Shown in pieces: positions 32,987-39,146 of a DNA stretch of 64,000 bases. The notes below the pieces were generated by a model. The model searched no databases and was not told the DNA's origin. It was given only the letters and a program-made list of their open reading frames with translations. Each line of letters begins with the position of its first letter. The first letter of the stretch is position 1. This DNA is from a virus: positions 28,470 through 92,469 of the IMG/VR virus record IMGVR_UViG_3300033145_002663. One strand, written 5' to 3'. Both the position numbers and the translations under genes were made by a program.

Positions 32987-33364
32987 TTATGTAAACAAAC
33001 CTGGTTGTTGACTGACAGCACCAGGTGTCTTAACCGGCGCGGCCTTCTTTTTCACGGTCTTGTCGGTCTTTTTCACCACGGCTCGCTTTTGTTTCTCGAC
33101 CAGATCGTTATACTCGTCTATGGAACTCATTAAACCATGGGTCGATCGGCCGGCTCTTGTCAGTTCATTAATGAACCCCTCGTCCAGTTCTTTGGGAGTT
33201 CCGGATATAACCAGCGGTTTAACCTCAATCTTATCCGCTTTCTCATCCGTCTGTTTGGGCAGCACGCTCACGGCGATTTTCCCATGAACAGGCTTGCTGA
33301 TAACCATTGTTATTGTTAACTTACCCGATTCTATGACCGGGTAAATTCGTTCAAAAAACTCCAT
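32987..33364 (-). CDS. PRTRC system protein E
   Basis: A 125-residue protein matching PRTRC protein E: an FERIYPVIESGKLTITMVIS start (strand-rich), a KPLVISGTPKELDEGFI block near residues 48-64 and a Lys-rich tail ending PGLFT. The tail resembles a clamp-binding (QxxLF) peptide, QQPGLFT, and a sliding clamp gene lies just upstream; that link is speculative. AAAGGAGGAAACGC precedes the ATG. It is the first gene after the promoter at 33399-33426. Confidence 0.78.
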   Translation of the reverse strand: MEFFERIYPVIESGKLTITMVISKPVHGKIAVSVLPKQTDEKADKIEVKPLVISGTPKELDEGFINELTRAGRSTHGLMSSIDEYNDLVEKQKRAVVKKTDKTVKKKAAPVKTPGAVSQQPGLFT

Positions 33365-33398
33365 GCGTTTCCTCCTTTTGGGCTAATAAAATACCTCT

Positions 33399-33426
33399 TT
33401 TATACTCCAAAGTGAACATAAGTCAA
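33399..33426 (-). promoter_or_regulatory. Leftward promoter P33.4 of the PRTRC operon
   Basis: On the minus strand, TTTTTTACTTGACT ends with the -35 TTGACT (33421-33426), and TATAAA (33399-33404) follows after 16 bases. A single GTTCA half-site lies in the spacer instead of a full 14-bp dyad. Downstream is the first PRTRC gene. The upstream T-tract is the same as at P6.2 and P7.4. Confidence 0.65.
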
Positions 33427-33472
33427 GTAAAAAATGACTTTCAAGGAATATAAAAGAGGGGTTCGCTGATAT

Positions 33473-34777
33473 CTAACTGTTTATTCCCATGATAGCGGCT
33501 TTTAAATTTCCGCCTTCGAAAAACACGGGTTTCATCGAATCATCGGACAGCTTCAGGGTAACTTTTTTACCCACGTGCTTCAGGGCGTCCGCGACATAGC
33601 CCGTATTCAACCGGACGGTCATTTCGGGATCAACCTTGCCTTTGAGAAACGGTACGTCAAACCTGCGGTATTCTCCCTTGTCGTCATTGGCAGCCTCGAC
33701 GTTCATCACGCCGTTGAGTGTGAAATCCGCGACCTCGGAGATCAGCCCGACCTGTTTTACGACGTCTTTGAACACGTCGTTGTCAATCTCGATGCTGTGA
33801 ACGGTTTTCGTACCGTTCATAAATCCCATGTAATCCGGGAAATTAACGTCTTCATCCTTGGTCAACACGGTCAGCTTGCCGTAGGTAAATTGAGCCCGGC
33901 TTCCGTTCTTGTCGATCTTCATGGTAACATCTTTGTCCTTGGCAACTTTCGCCAAAGTTCCCAGAGCACCCGCCGGCAGCGTGATGTTTTGCTTCAGGTT
34001 GATCTGATGCTTCAGCATGTGCAAACGGTTACCGTTGGTGGACACCAGATTTTTCTCCTTGGCATCGAACATAACAACCGTTTGATGCGGCGAAGCGTCA
34101 TCTTTGTAATTGCAGGCATCCGTCAAGCTTCTCAGGTCATCACCCTTTATGGTGGCAACCTGAGTCCCGGTAAATTCTCGAGCATCAGGGAACTCTTTGA
34201 TGTCGGTCAGCGGGATGCGCTGAAAATGCTCCCCGATTGCCAGGGCCGTTGCGTTGACACCCTCGGTCAAAAAGTCCGATTTTTGCTCGAACTCCTCAAC
34301 ATGAAGATCAATAACATCCCCGGAATTCTCGGAATTCACGATCTTAAGCAGGTGGTCCGGGTCTACCAGGAACCGTTCGTCAACCTCGGTCTCGGGCGGC
34401 GGCAGTTTCTCCTCGGTCTGGGCGGCGGCTTCGCTGGCATTAAATATCGATTCAACCATATCAGCTTTCTTGGCCTTCTCGCCGAGATCGATGCCGGCGT
34501 ACTCGCACAGATCGACAAGCTGCCCGACCTTCAATGATTTCAGGTCTGTGGTAAGGTCTTCGTCCGGATGCACCACGGCGGGTTTTTCGCCAACGATTTT
34601 CTGCTTGTAATCAGTCAGCGAAATCGCTACCTCACCCCTGGTCTGCATATCCGTTGCGATGATCTTCTGGCTGGGGCCATCAATCAAAACTTTTCCCAGC
34701 TCCGGATAGGACTTACCATTTTTAAACCCTTTGACCATTTTCAGGCCCTCTACAAGGTCTTTCTTTGCTACTTTCAT
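33473..34777 (-). CDS. dnaN-like: DnaN-like sliding clamp with SAP-like insertion
   Basis: A 434-residue protein with the three-domain plan of the bacterial beta clamp: domain 1 strands at the start (LGKVLIDGPSQKIIATDMQT), a middle domain with LVSTNGNRLHMLKHQI, VNFPDY near residue 300, and a C-terminal domain ending with a NLKAAIMGIN strand like the IMP motif of DnaN. Domain 1 is interrupted at about residues 75-140 by an insertion that includes a SAP-like DNA-binding motif (79-112, LKVGQLVDLCEYAGIDLG). It should load around DNA and hold polymerase or partners. AAAGGAGGTGCAT precedes the ATG at 34777. Confidence 0.8.
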   Translation of the reverse strand: MKVAKKDLVEGLKMVKGFKNGKSYPELGKVLIDGPSQKIIATDMQTRGEVAISLTDYKQKIVGEKPAVVHPDEDLTTDLKSLKVGQLVDLCEYAGIDLGEKAKKADMVESIFNASEAAAQTEEKLPPPETEVDERFLVDPDHLLKIVNSENSGDVIDLHVEEFEQKSDFLTEGVNATALAIGEHFQRIPLTDIKEFPDAREFTGTQVATIKGDDLRSLTDACNYKDDASPHQTVVMFDAKEKNLVSTNGNRLHMLKHQINLKQNITLPAGALGTLAKVAKDKDVTMKIDKNGSRAQFTYGKLTVLTKDEDVNFPDYMGFMNGTKTVHSIEIDNDVFKDVVKQVGLISEVADFTLNGVMNVEAANDDKGEYRRFDVPFLKGKVDPEMTVRLNTGYVADALKHVGKKVTLKLSDDSMKPVFFEGGNLKAAIMGINS

Positions 34778-34799
34778 ATGCACCTCCTTTGAAATAAAT

Positions 34800-34871
34800 T
34801 TACCGAACCATACAGCCCGGCCGGATCTTATGAATCCGTGAGAACCGTCGAATTTTTTCAACAGCTCTCAT
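34800..34871 (-). CDS. Possible 23-aa basic peptide
   Basis: A short frame (MRAVEKIRRFSRIHK...) beginning five bases after the RadC-like stop and ending before the clamp's ribosome site. It has no clear ribosome site of its own. Listed as a low-confidence coupled frame. Confidence 0.25.
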   Translation of the reverse strand: MRAVEKIRRFSRIHKIRPGCMVR

Positions 34872-34875
34872 GGAG

Positions 34876-35229
34876 TCACACTCGGGTTAAATCTTTATAC
34901 TTCGTTTTTAATCGAGCTATCGTTCCTCGATCTGCCATACTGTAAAACGCCCTATCGCCGACGATCAGGTGTTCGTGTATTGTGACACCAACCGATTGCA
35001 GGGCGATCATCAGTTGAAAGGTGATAGAAAGATCTTCAGGCGACGGATCGGAACTTCCTGAAGGATGGTTGTGGCAAAAAATTACCGCTGCGGCTTGTTC
35101 CTGGGCAGTCAAAGGTTTCATAATATTATATAACTCCTCAGAGTTATTTACCTTTTGCCCTTTAATATTTTCCTTAACCATTGTTGCAAATTTACCGGAT
35201 ATCAAATCCTGATAGAACTTACAATTCAT
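34876..35229 (-). CDS. RadC-like JAB-domain protein with internal deletion
   Basis: A 117-residue protein. The C-terminal part has the JAMM metal site of RadC/JAB proteins (FCHNHPSGSSDPSPEDLSIT, then GVTIHEHLIVGDRAFYSM). Upstream of it, MKPLTAQEQ joins directly to AAAVIF: about 45 residues that normally lie between these blocks, including strands of the JAB core and the conserved Glu, are missing in frame. So it is probably not a normal peptidase. PRTRC cassettes usually carry a JAB-type protein A, so it may be a degenerate deubiquitinase-like partner. AAAAGGAGGTGGTAGC precedes the ATG at 35229. Confidence 0.7.
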   Translation of the reverse strand: MNCKFYQDLISGKFATMVKENIKGQKVNNSEELYNIMKPLTAQEQAAAVIFCHNHPSGSSDPSPEDLSITFQLMIALQSVGVTIHEHLIVGDRAFYSMADRGTIARLKTKYKDLTRV

Positions 35230-35249
35230 GCTACCACCTCCTTTTTCGC

Positions 35250-35278
35250 TTGACATTATCAATCAAAAATATTAGATT
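35250..35278 (+). promoter_or_regulatory. Rightward promoter with very short leader
   Basis: TTGACA (35250-35255) and TAGATT (35273-35278) are 17 bases apart. The downstream ATG is at 35286, seven bases after the -10, so the transcript would start at or beside the codon. It diverges from the RadC-like gene. No 14-bp operator is present. Confidence 0.6.
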
Positions 35279-35285
35279 TTTCTCT

Positions 35286-35501
35286 ATGGAAAAAAAACAT
35301 GGCGGGGCGAGGGCAGGGGCAGGACGACCCAGGGGTTCAAAATCTCCAAAGACGAAATTCAAGCCGAAACATCTTCAGAGAACAGAGGTATTTTTGGGCA
35401 TTCTACGGGTAACAAAGGTGGAAATGAACCAGCTGAAAAGCCGGATCAGGAAGTCCGGCTTATCGGCCAGTGAGTGGGCGAGGCGAAGATTGTTGGGTTA
35501 G
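35286..35501 (+). CDS. RHH-like DNA-binding protein (71 aa), possibly leaderless
   Basis: A 71-residue basic protein starting MEKKHGGARAGAGRPRG, the GGxRxGAGRP block seen at the N-terminus of many phage DNA-binding proteins. The C-terminal half (KVEMNQLKSRIRKSGLSASE) looks like a ribbon-helix-helix or similar. There is no ribosome site; the promoter -10 ends seven bases before the ATG. It is the only rightward gene in the leftward block, so it may regulate the divergent genes. Confidence 0.6.
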   Translation: MEKKHGGARAGAGRPRGSKSPKTKFKPKHLQRTEVFLGILRVTKVEMNQLKSRIRKSGLSASEWARRRLLG

Positions 35502-35503
35502 CA

Positions 35504-35620
35504 TTATTTTCGAACCATTCCGAAAAATTTATGCAGACTATTTCCGGATTCATCATAAAATCTCTGATTTTCTTCCTGAGATTTCTCCAGCTCATCGGTT
35601 AAAAGCAGTAATTTTCTCAA
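35504..35620 (-). CDS. Small helical protein (38 aa, TTG start)
   Basis: A 38-residue acidic helical frame (starts with Met-Arg-Lys-Leu-Leu-Leu from TTG) preceded by AAGGAGGTGAGATCTA. It lies in the 35.5-36 kb cluster of very small leftward genes. Function unknown. Confidence 0.4.
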   Translation of the reverse strand: MRKLLLLTDELEKSQEENQRFYDESGNSLHKFFGMVRK

Positions 35621-35665
35621 TAGATCTCACCTCCTTTTTTTAGGCTCATCCTCTTTTCTCAAGAG

Positions 35666-35749
35666 TTAGCCTCCCCAGGGGGGCTCGCCATTACCACCAG
35701 CCTGGGGATTAAATGTAATCACAACATGTTCTGTTTTTTCCTTTCTCAA
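35666..35749 (-). CDS. Small peptide (27 aa, TTG start)
   Basis: A 27-residue frame reading (M)RKEKTEHVVITFNPQ then GEPPWGG. The composition is protein-like, and short proteins ending in PPWGG occur in phages, but the ribosome site is weak. Low confidence. Confidence 0.35.
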   Translation of the reverse strand: MRKEKTEHVVITFNPQAGGNGEPPWGG

Positions 35750-35775
35750 AATGGATTTTTTCTCTTACTTAAGAT

Positions 35776-35961
35776 TTACTTTTTGTAAATGTTGATACCC
35801 ATGATCGCATCTGTGCCATCAATCTTCTGGTTTCCCTCGGTGCTGGCGATGCGGATGGTTTTTCCTGACTTTGACCGGCCAAATTCCTTGGTCAGGTCAA
35901 TCTCGATCGTCATTTTTCCTTCTTTGACCTCGTAGGCCACATTCGTTCCGACAGTTTGCAT
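35776..35961 (-). CDS. Hypothetical protein (61 aa)
   Basis: A 61-residue protein with strong AAAAAAGGAGGAGAAAATT before its ATG. It alternates strands (KMTIEIDLTKEF, KTIRIASTEGN) and ends in MGINIYKK, suggesting a small beta-rich fold. The AIMGIN end is similar to the end of the clamp, which may be chance. Function unknown. Confidence 0.6.
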   Translation of the reverse strand: MQTVGTNVAYEVKEGKMTIEIDLTKEFGRSKSGKTIRIASTEGNQKIDGTDAIMGINIYKK

Positions 35962-36005
35962 AATTTTCTCCTCCTTTTTTTTCCAACATTAATAATTAAA
36001 AAACC

Positions 36006-36035
36006 TTGACATATAAAACTAATGTGGGGTATATA
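36006..36035 (+). promoter_or_regulatory. Rightward promoter with TATATA -10
   Basis: TTGACA (36006-36011), 18 bases, TATATA (36030-36035). The following ATG at 36042 is six bases after the -10, so this is another leaderless-type start. Transcription would pass into the repeat region at 36160-36460. Confidence 0.5.
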
Positions 36036-36041
36036 AGAACC

Positions 36042-36134
36042 ATGACATGCCAATTCCCACATACACAAATTGCTAAAACCACCCACATTGTAGTACCTTT
36101 TTCGCAATTCTCCAAAAAAAATTCAAAAAAATAA
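36042..36134 (+). CDS. Possible leaderless 30-aa peptide
   Basis: A 30-residue basic frame (MTCQFPHTQIAK...FSKKNSKK) that starts six bases after the TATATA -10, with no room for a ribosome site. Evidence is only promoter position and an open frame. It may be a leader or chance. Confidence 0.25.
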   Translation: MTCQFPHTQIAKTTHIVVPFSQFSKKNSKK

Positions 36135-36202
36135 CACCTCGTAACTAATTAAAATCATTCAATGAGTAAGATGATTAACAACTAGTAAGAACTTTTGGCC
36201 TT

Positions 36203-36315
36203 GTTCTTACTCACTAGTATCCTTTATTATTTCCAATGGTTATCTCCACCGGGGACACTCGTGCAGAAAAAAGTTCTTACTCACCTTTTTTCTCTTATAT
36301 TTCCAATGGTTATCT
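36203..36315. repeat. 70-bp-period direct repeats (iteron-like)
   Basis: GTTCTTACTCAC occurs at 36203-36214 and 36273-36284, each followed 13 bases later by TATTTCCAATGGTTATCT (36228-36245 and 36298-36315), so two unit copies are offset by exactly 70 bases. A third GTTCTTACTCAC lies at 36426-36437 with a diverged partner (ATTTCCATGGGTTA, near 36464). Inverted copies (AGTAAGAAC at 36184-36192, TGAGTAA at 36164 and 36331) add dyads. Confidence 0.75.
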
Positions 36316-36581
36316 ATTGATTTTTTTCTATGAGTAATAAGTATAGGGGGAAAAAGTTTTCAAAAAAGTGAGATCCTAATTACTCGGGTTAGTCATCAAT
36401 GATAACAGGGGTTTACAGCGAAAAAGTTCTTACTCACACGTTAATCATGTTACTCATTGAATAATTTCCATGGGTTAAGTGTGTTTTTCGCTGCTTTTTT
36501 GATTATTGGTCAAGAAAATTCAACGAAAAACAGCGAAAAAATGCCCTATATTCCCAAGAGAGAATATATAGGCAAGAAATC

Positions 36582-36587
36582 TGTCAA
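36582..36587 (-). promoter_or_regulatory. Possible leftward promoter -35
   Basis: Minus-strand TTGACA at 36582-36587 with a TATTCT-like -10 about 15 bases downstream, inside an inverted repeat. It could transcribe the repeat region and the small genes to 35504. The spacing is short, so confidence is low. Confidence 0.3.
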
Positions 36588-36625
36588 GCCTGACCCTTTT
36601 TCGCAGGCACGTTATTTGCATAGAG

Positions 36626-36727
36626 CTAAAAAATGAGTTTTGGTGCAATGAATTTCCAGACGTGAAAAGCCATGTATGAGATGGCCAAAGCATAGAAAAT
36701 TTTCTCCATCAATTTTAAAATCATCAT
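36626..36727 (-). CDS. Single-span membrane peptide (33 aa)
   Basis: A 33-residue protein (starts MMILKLMEKIF), almost all hydrophobic with a central span ALAISYMAFHVWKFI, and GGGGGTGGAAAAAAAT before the ATG. The size and span fit a small membrane toxin, holin-like peptide or leader. Function unknown. Confidence 0.5.
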   Translation of the reverse strand: MMILKLMEKIFYALAISYMAFHVWKFIAPKLIF

Positions 36728-36805
36728 ATTTTTTTCCACCCCCTTTATAGAAAAATAAACTTCATAGAAATTCCACCCAGGGTGAGCATGGAATTTCTAT
36801 CAAAC

Positions 36806-36898
36806 CTATTTTTTCCCTCTGCATTTCGGACATAATTTTTCGTGCTCCCTGTTTATAAAGATCACACAAGTTTTCCGTCTGCACTTTTCACATTTCAT
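36806..36898 (-). CDS. Minimal zinc-ribbon peptide (30 aa)
   Basis: A 30-residue protein, MKCEKCRRK at the start and LCPKCRGKK at the end: two CxxC pairs separated by 16 residues, which is a complete minimal zinc ribbon. GGAAGGGGGACTGCC precedes the ATG. Com-like translational regulators share this size, but no mom-type gene is seen. Confidence 0.6.
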   Translation of the reverse strand: MKCEKCRRKTCVIFINREHEKLCPKCRGKK

Positions 36899-36913
36899 GG
36901 CAGTCCCCCTTCC

Positions 36914-36925
36914 GTGCGTACGCAC
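36914..36925. repeat. Perfect 12-bp palindrome GTGCGTACGCAC
   Basis: A perfect GC-rich palindrome in otherwise AT-rich DNA, between the zinc-ribbon gene and the ParB terminator. Short palindromes like this serve as binding sites for ParB-like or other dimeric proteins; a single site is not proof. Confidence 0.4.
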
Positions 36926-36929
36926 GCAT

Positions 36930-36966
36930 AAAAAAAACCGGAGGGCATACTCGATGCGCCTCCGGT
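36930..36966 (-). terminator. Rho-independent terminator after the ParB gene
   Basis: On the minus strand ACCGGAGG (36959-36966) pairs with CCTCCGGT (36937-36944) around a 14-base loop, followed by a run of seven T (36930-36936). It lies 34 bases after the ParB stop and should end the ParB transcript. Confidence 0.85.
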
Positions 36967-37000
36967 TCTGTGTATTAAAACCTCCCCTATATAAAGCGAT

Positions 37001-37942
37001 TTATACCACGGCTTCTTTTTTCTGAACTCGAAATTCATTGAGGGTTTCGAGTAAATTGCTTGCGATTTTCGCCATCTCTTTTGCCGTTCTTTCAATCTCC
37101 GGCAATTTCTGCTTGTTGCAGAGGATGAGCATTTTCGACTCGCCATTGGTAAATGGCGACTGTGAAAATTTCTCCATCTGATTCTTGATCTGACCAAATA
37201 ACACCTTTGCAGCCTTGCGAGTTTTCTCGTCTGCTCCGTCTTTAATCTCCGCCCACAAACTCATCTGGTTATACTCGGCTAAATAGGCATCAACTTTTTT
37301 CAACATCACATCAGCGGTTCTGCCGTTTTTCGCCCATGAATAAGCCTTCTCGAATTGACTCGGCTTAAGAGAAGCGATTTTCCTTGCCACAGGTTTCGGC
37401 AGTCGGCCTTGATCCCACTCTCTTTTCATGAGTGTCGGCAGTTGCAGAATAGGGAGATCCGCCTCGATCATAGCTACGGATTTTCCAAAAGCCTTCGCAA
37501 CTTTTTCCATCGGAAGCTCATGCTCATTCAAAGCTCTGTCAATGGCTTCCAAGGTTTCCAGCGGATCCATGTTTTTCCTGACCAGGTTATCCATGATTTG
37601 ATTCAGAAAAACATCGGCCTGAGTCATGGGTTTTTCGTAGACCCTCGCCAAGATGTAAGTTTTTCCATCTTCGATCTTGAAACCATGACGGGGTTGACCA
37701 TCCCAAAATTCCTTAATAAACATTGAAACAGCAGTCAGCCGACATTCTCCATTCATCAGCATTTGCCATCCCGGAGTCTTGGGGTGCGGAAAAACATCAA
37801 TAGCGTTTTTCATGCCTTCATTCGCTATGGAAACCGCAAGTTCGCCCTTGATGTAAGACTGGGGCTTGTTTTTTCTTGGCTGATTTGGGTCAGCCTCGAT
37901 GTAATCGACATTGACATATTCATACTTGTAATCTTCTTGCAT
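37001..37942 (-). CDS. parB-like: ParB/Spo0J-family protein
   Basis: A 313-residue protein. The N-terminal ParB/Srx domain includes YIEADPNQPRKN (about 14-25) and a NGECRLTA box (about 68-75), the GExRxxA motif that binds CTP in ParB proteins. A helix-turn-helix domain follows (ELPMEKVAKAFGKSVAMIEA, about 155-175), then a helical C-terminus. It is a plausible PRTRC ParB or a partition CTPase for a plasmid-like prophage. No ParA ATPase gene is visible in the window. GGGAGGG precedes the ATG; the terminator at 36930-36966 closes the unit. Confidence 0.82.
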   Translation of the reverse strand: MQEDYKYEYVNVDYIEADPNQPRKNKPQSYIKGELAVSIANEGMKNAIDVFPHPKTPGWQMLMNGECRLTAVSMFIKEFWDGQPRHGFKIEDGKTYILARVYEKPMTQADVFLNQIMDNLVRKNMDPLETLEAIDRALNEHELPMEKVAKAFGKSVAMIEADLPILQLPTLMKREWDQGRLPKPVARKIASLKPSQFEKAYSWAKNGRTADVMLKKVDAYLAEYNQMSLWAEIKDGADEKTRKAAKVLFGQIKNQMEKFSQSPFTNGESKMLILCNKQKLPEIERTAKEMAKIASNLLETLNEFRVQKKEAVV

Positions 37943-37982
37943 AATTTTTTCCCTCCCATTTTATTGGTTGTTGTGAAAATAC

Positions 37983-38008
37983 CTGAGCCGAGCAAACATT
38001 GGCTCAGC
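37983..38008. other. Perfect 7-bp hairpin upstream of ParB gene
   Basis: CTGAGCC (37983-37989) and GGCTCAG (38002-38008) form a hairpin with a 12-base loop in the short gap between the candidate RNA terminator and the ParB ribosome site. It may be a ParB operator or 5'-UTR structure. Confidence 0.4.
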
Positions 38009-38028
38009 GATTGCCACAACTGAGAGGA

Positions 38029-38060
38029 AAAGAAACGCCGGGCTGGTTAAGCCCGGCGTG
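38029..38060 (-). terminator. Strong terminator closing a leftward non-coding transcript
   Basis: On the minus strand ACGCCGGGCT (38051-38060) pairs fully with AGCCCGGCGT (38036-38045), loop of five, followed by TTTCTTTT. Nothing coding lies upstream of it for about 800 bases, so it most likely ends the structured RNA described next. Confidence 0.75.
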
Positions 38061-38862
38061 GGAAAGCACAAATTTAAGGTTGAAAATTTTCCAAGCCGCT
38101 GAATATTTTCCATGAGATTTTATCCCGCAAATCCGTATAGCTAACAATCCCTGCCACATGGATTTAAAAAACCCATTGCCTAATTGAAAGCAAGATAAGC
38201 AGTTCCACCTCACTTCCAAAATTCAGCCCGGATGTTACCATCCAGTATGTGGCCGGAGAAAATATCCAACCGCCCAATATTAACCCACTATGAGCACGGA
38301 CTGACCTTTTAGCGTGTTTCAGCTCACGGAGGATCTTTCATCCACAGTCATTGGCCAGACATAGACCGCATTTCTAACCGTTAGCGTGGTAGGCACACGG
38401 AGGGACTTTGCCCCACAGTCAGCCCGCTGTTTGTGAGGGGATCAGAGGACTACCACCCCACCAATCAAAAATACCAGGATAACCGATTGGCAAATTATCC
38501 ATCCTGCAATCTGTGCGCATAGAAGGCGCACCGCTCGATCCGTATTTCAGGCTCCCTTGCGACCATGATGTTACAGGACGGCATATCGGTCGCATTGGTA
38601 TATCCAAGTGTTAGCGTCATGGCAGTTGGGCTTTATTCAGCCCGCAGCTCCGCAATACAGCATCCCGGCTCCGTGGCTTAATAATCAAGCTCACAAAATA
38701 TGCCGATCACACGTTACGGCAATCAAGCCATAGTTGATGAAGGGCATCCTATACACAGCGAGCCTCAAGCCGTGTGTAGGATCTTAGCCAATGAGTTTTA
38801 TGGGCGACAAGCTGACTGGCAGGTTAGGCCGCCAGGATGAGGCCGGTTGCTCTATGGCCGTT
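38061..38862 (-). ncRNA. Candidate large structured non-coding RNA (GOLLD/ROOL-like class)
   Basis: About 800 bases without a credible gene on either strand, of higher GC content than the flanks and ending in a strong terminator. On the minus strand there are many hairpins: ATCCTA...TAGGAT with CACA/TGTG (38746-38782), GTGCGC/GCGCAC (near 38514-38533), GGATAA/TTATCC (near 38475-38504), and GGGCT/AGCCC (near 38630-38645). A 41-base module occurs twice (38309-38350 and 38381-38421) with conserved CTCCGTG...CACGCTAA pairing and differing but still pairable inner stems. Phages carry giant ornate RNAs of this size; I cannot match the class by eye. Confidence 0.5.
38309..38421 (-). repeat. Duplicated 41-nt structural module inside the candidate RNA
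   Basis: Copies at 38309-38350 and 38381-38421 (72 bases apart) share TTAGCGTG and CACGGAGG ends (plus-strand sense) and a CCACAGTCA tail. Inner stems differ: GGAT-GAAAG-ATCC in one, GGGG-CAAAG-TCCC in the other, which is what base-pair covariation looks like. The flanking CGTG/CACG pairing is kept. Confidence 0.6.
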
Positions 38863-38874
38863 CAAGTTGTTCGG

Positions 38875-38915
38875 GTGTCCAGAAAGTGAACACCACTGTC
38901 CAGAAAGTGAACACC
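38875..38915. repeat. Two tandem 20-bp dyads (left of the sigma-like gene)
   Basis: GTGTCCAGAAAGTGAACACC at 38875-38894 and CTGTCCAGAAAGTGAACACC at 38896-38915, a 21-bp period. Each is an imperfect dyad with TGTYCA/TGAACA arms. Related dyads lie at 41154-41327 on the other side of the sigma-like gene. Confidence 0.75.
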
Positions 38916-38917
38916 AC

Positions 38918-39146
38918 TGTCTCAAGTTAAAATGATACATTTATGTCCCGAATAATCTGATACAGTTTTGTATCGGTGAGACATGTCTCAAGTTATACAC
39001 ACTTGTGTCTCAAATTATTGAGGCAGAAGTGTATCAGCATAATGAGACAGGTGTCTCGGATTAGATGAAACAATAGTGTCTCAATTAAAATGAGACGGTT
39101 TGAAATAAATCATCTTTAAAATAGTGTCTTAAAAATTAATGAGACA
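38918..39146. repeat. Array of nine palindromes TGTCTCA-N7-TGAGACA
   Basis: Nine diverged dyads of about 15-22 bp: 38918-38940, 38944-38964, 38969-38983, 38984-39001, 39006-39025, 39030-39049, 39052-39072, 39077-39097 and 39125-39146. Best copies are TGTCTCAAATTATTGAGGCA and TGTATCAGCATAATGAGACA; arm changes are often in only one half. The spacing is about one unit per 25 bp. This is a protein-binding array, for example a centromere-like site, an origin, or an operator cluster. Confidence 0.75.

Larger units (their letters stand above)
36135..36625. other. Non-coding AT-rich repeat region, origin candidate
   Basis: No credible gene. The stretch holds the direct repeats listed next, three copies of the CAGCGAAAAA box (36415-36424, inverted at about 36484-36493, and 36530-36539), and a GCCTATATATTC / GAATATAGGGC inverted repeat at 36543-36573. 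A leftward promoter (TTGACA on the minus strand at 36582-36587, TATTCT 15 bases on) faces into it. Iterons, AT-richness and nearby replication/partition genes suggest a replication origin or a maintenance locus. Confidence 0.45.

Noticed and set aside
33575-34537. 320-codon open frame on the plus strand opposite the sliding clamp
   Set aside because: It is antisense to a gene with clear clamp motifs, has no ribosome site, and its composition follows the codon pattern of the minus strand gene.
38004-38607. Two 62-71-codon frames inside the 38.0-38.9 kb block
   Set aside because: They lack ribosome sites, cross the predicted hairpins and terminator, and do not look like proteins, so a structured RNA fits better.
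38918-39146. CRISPR array
   Set aside because: Units are short diverged palindromes with tiny or no spacers, and no cas gene is visible.
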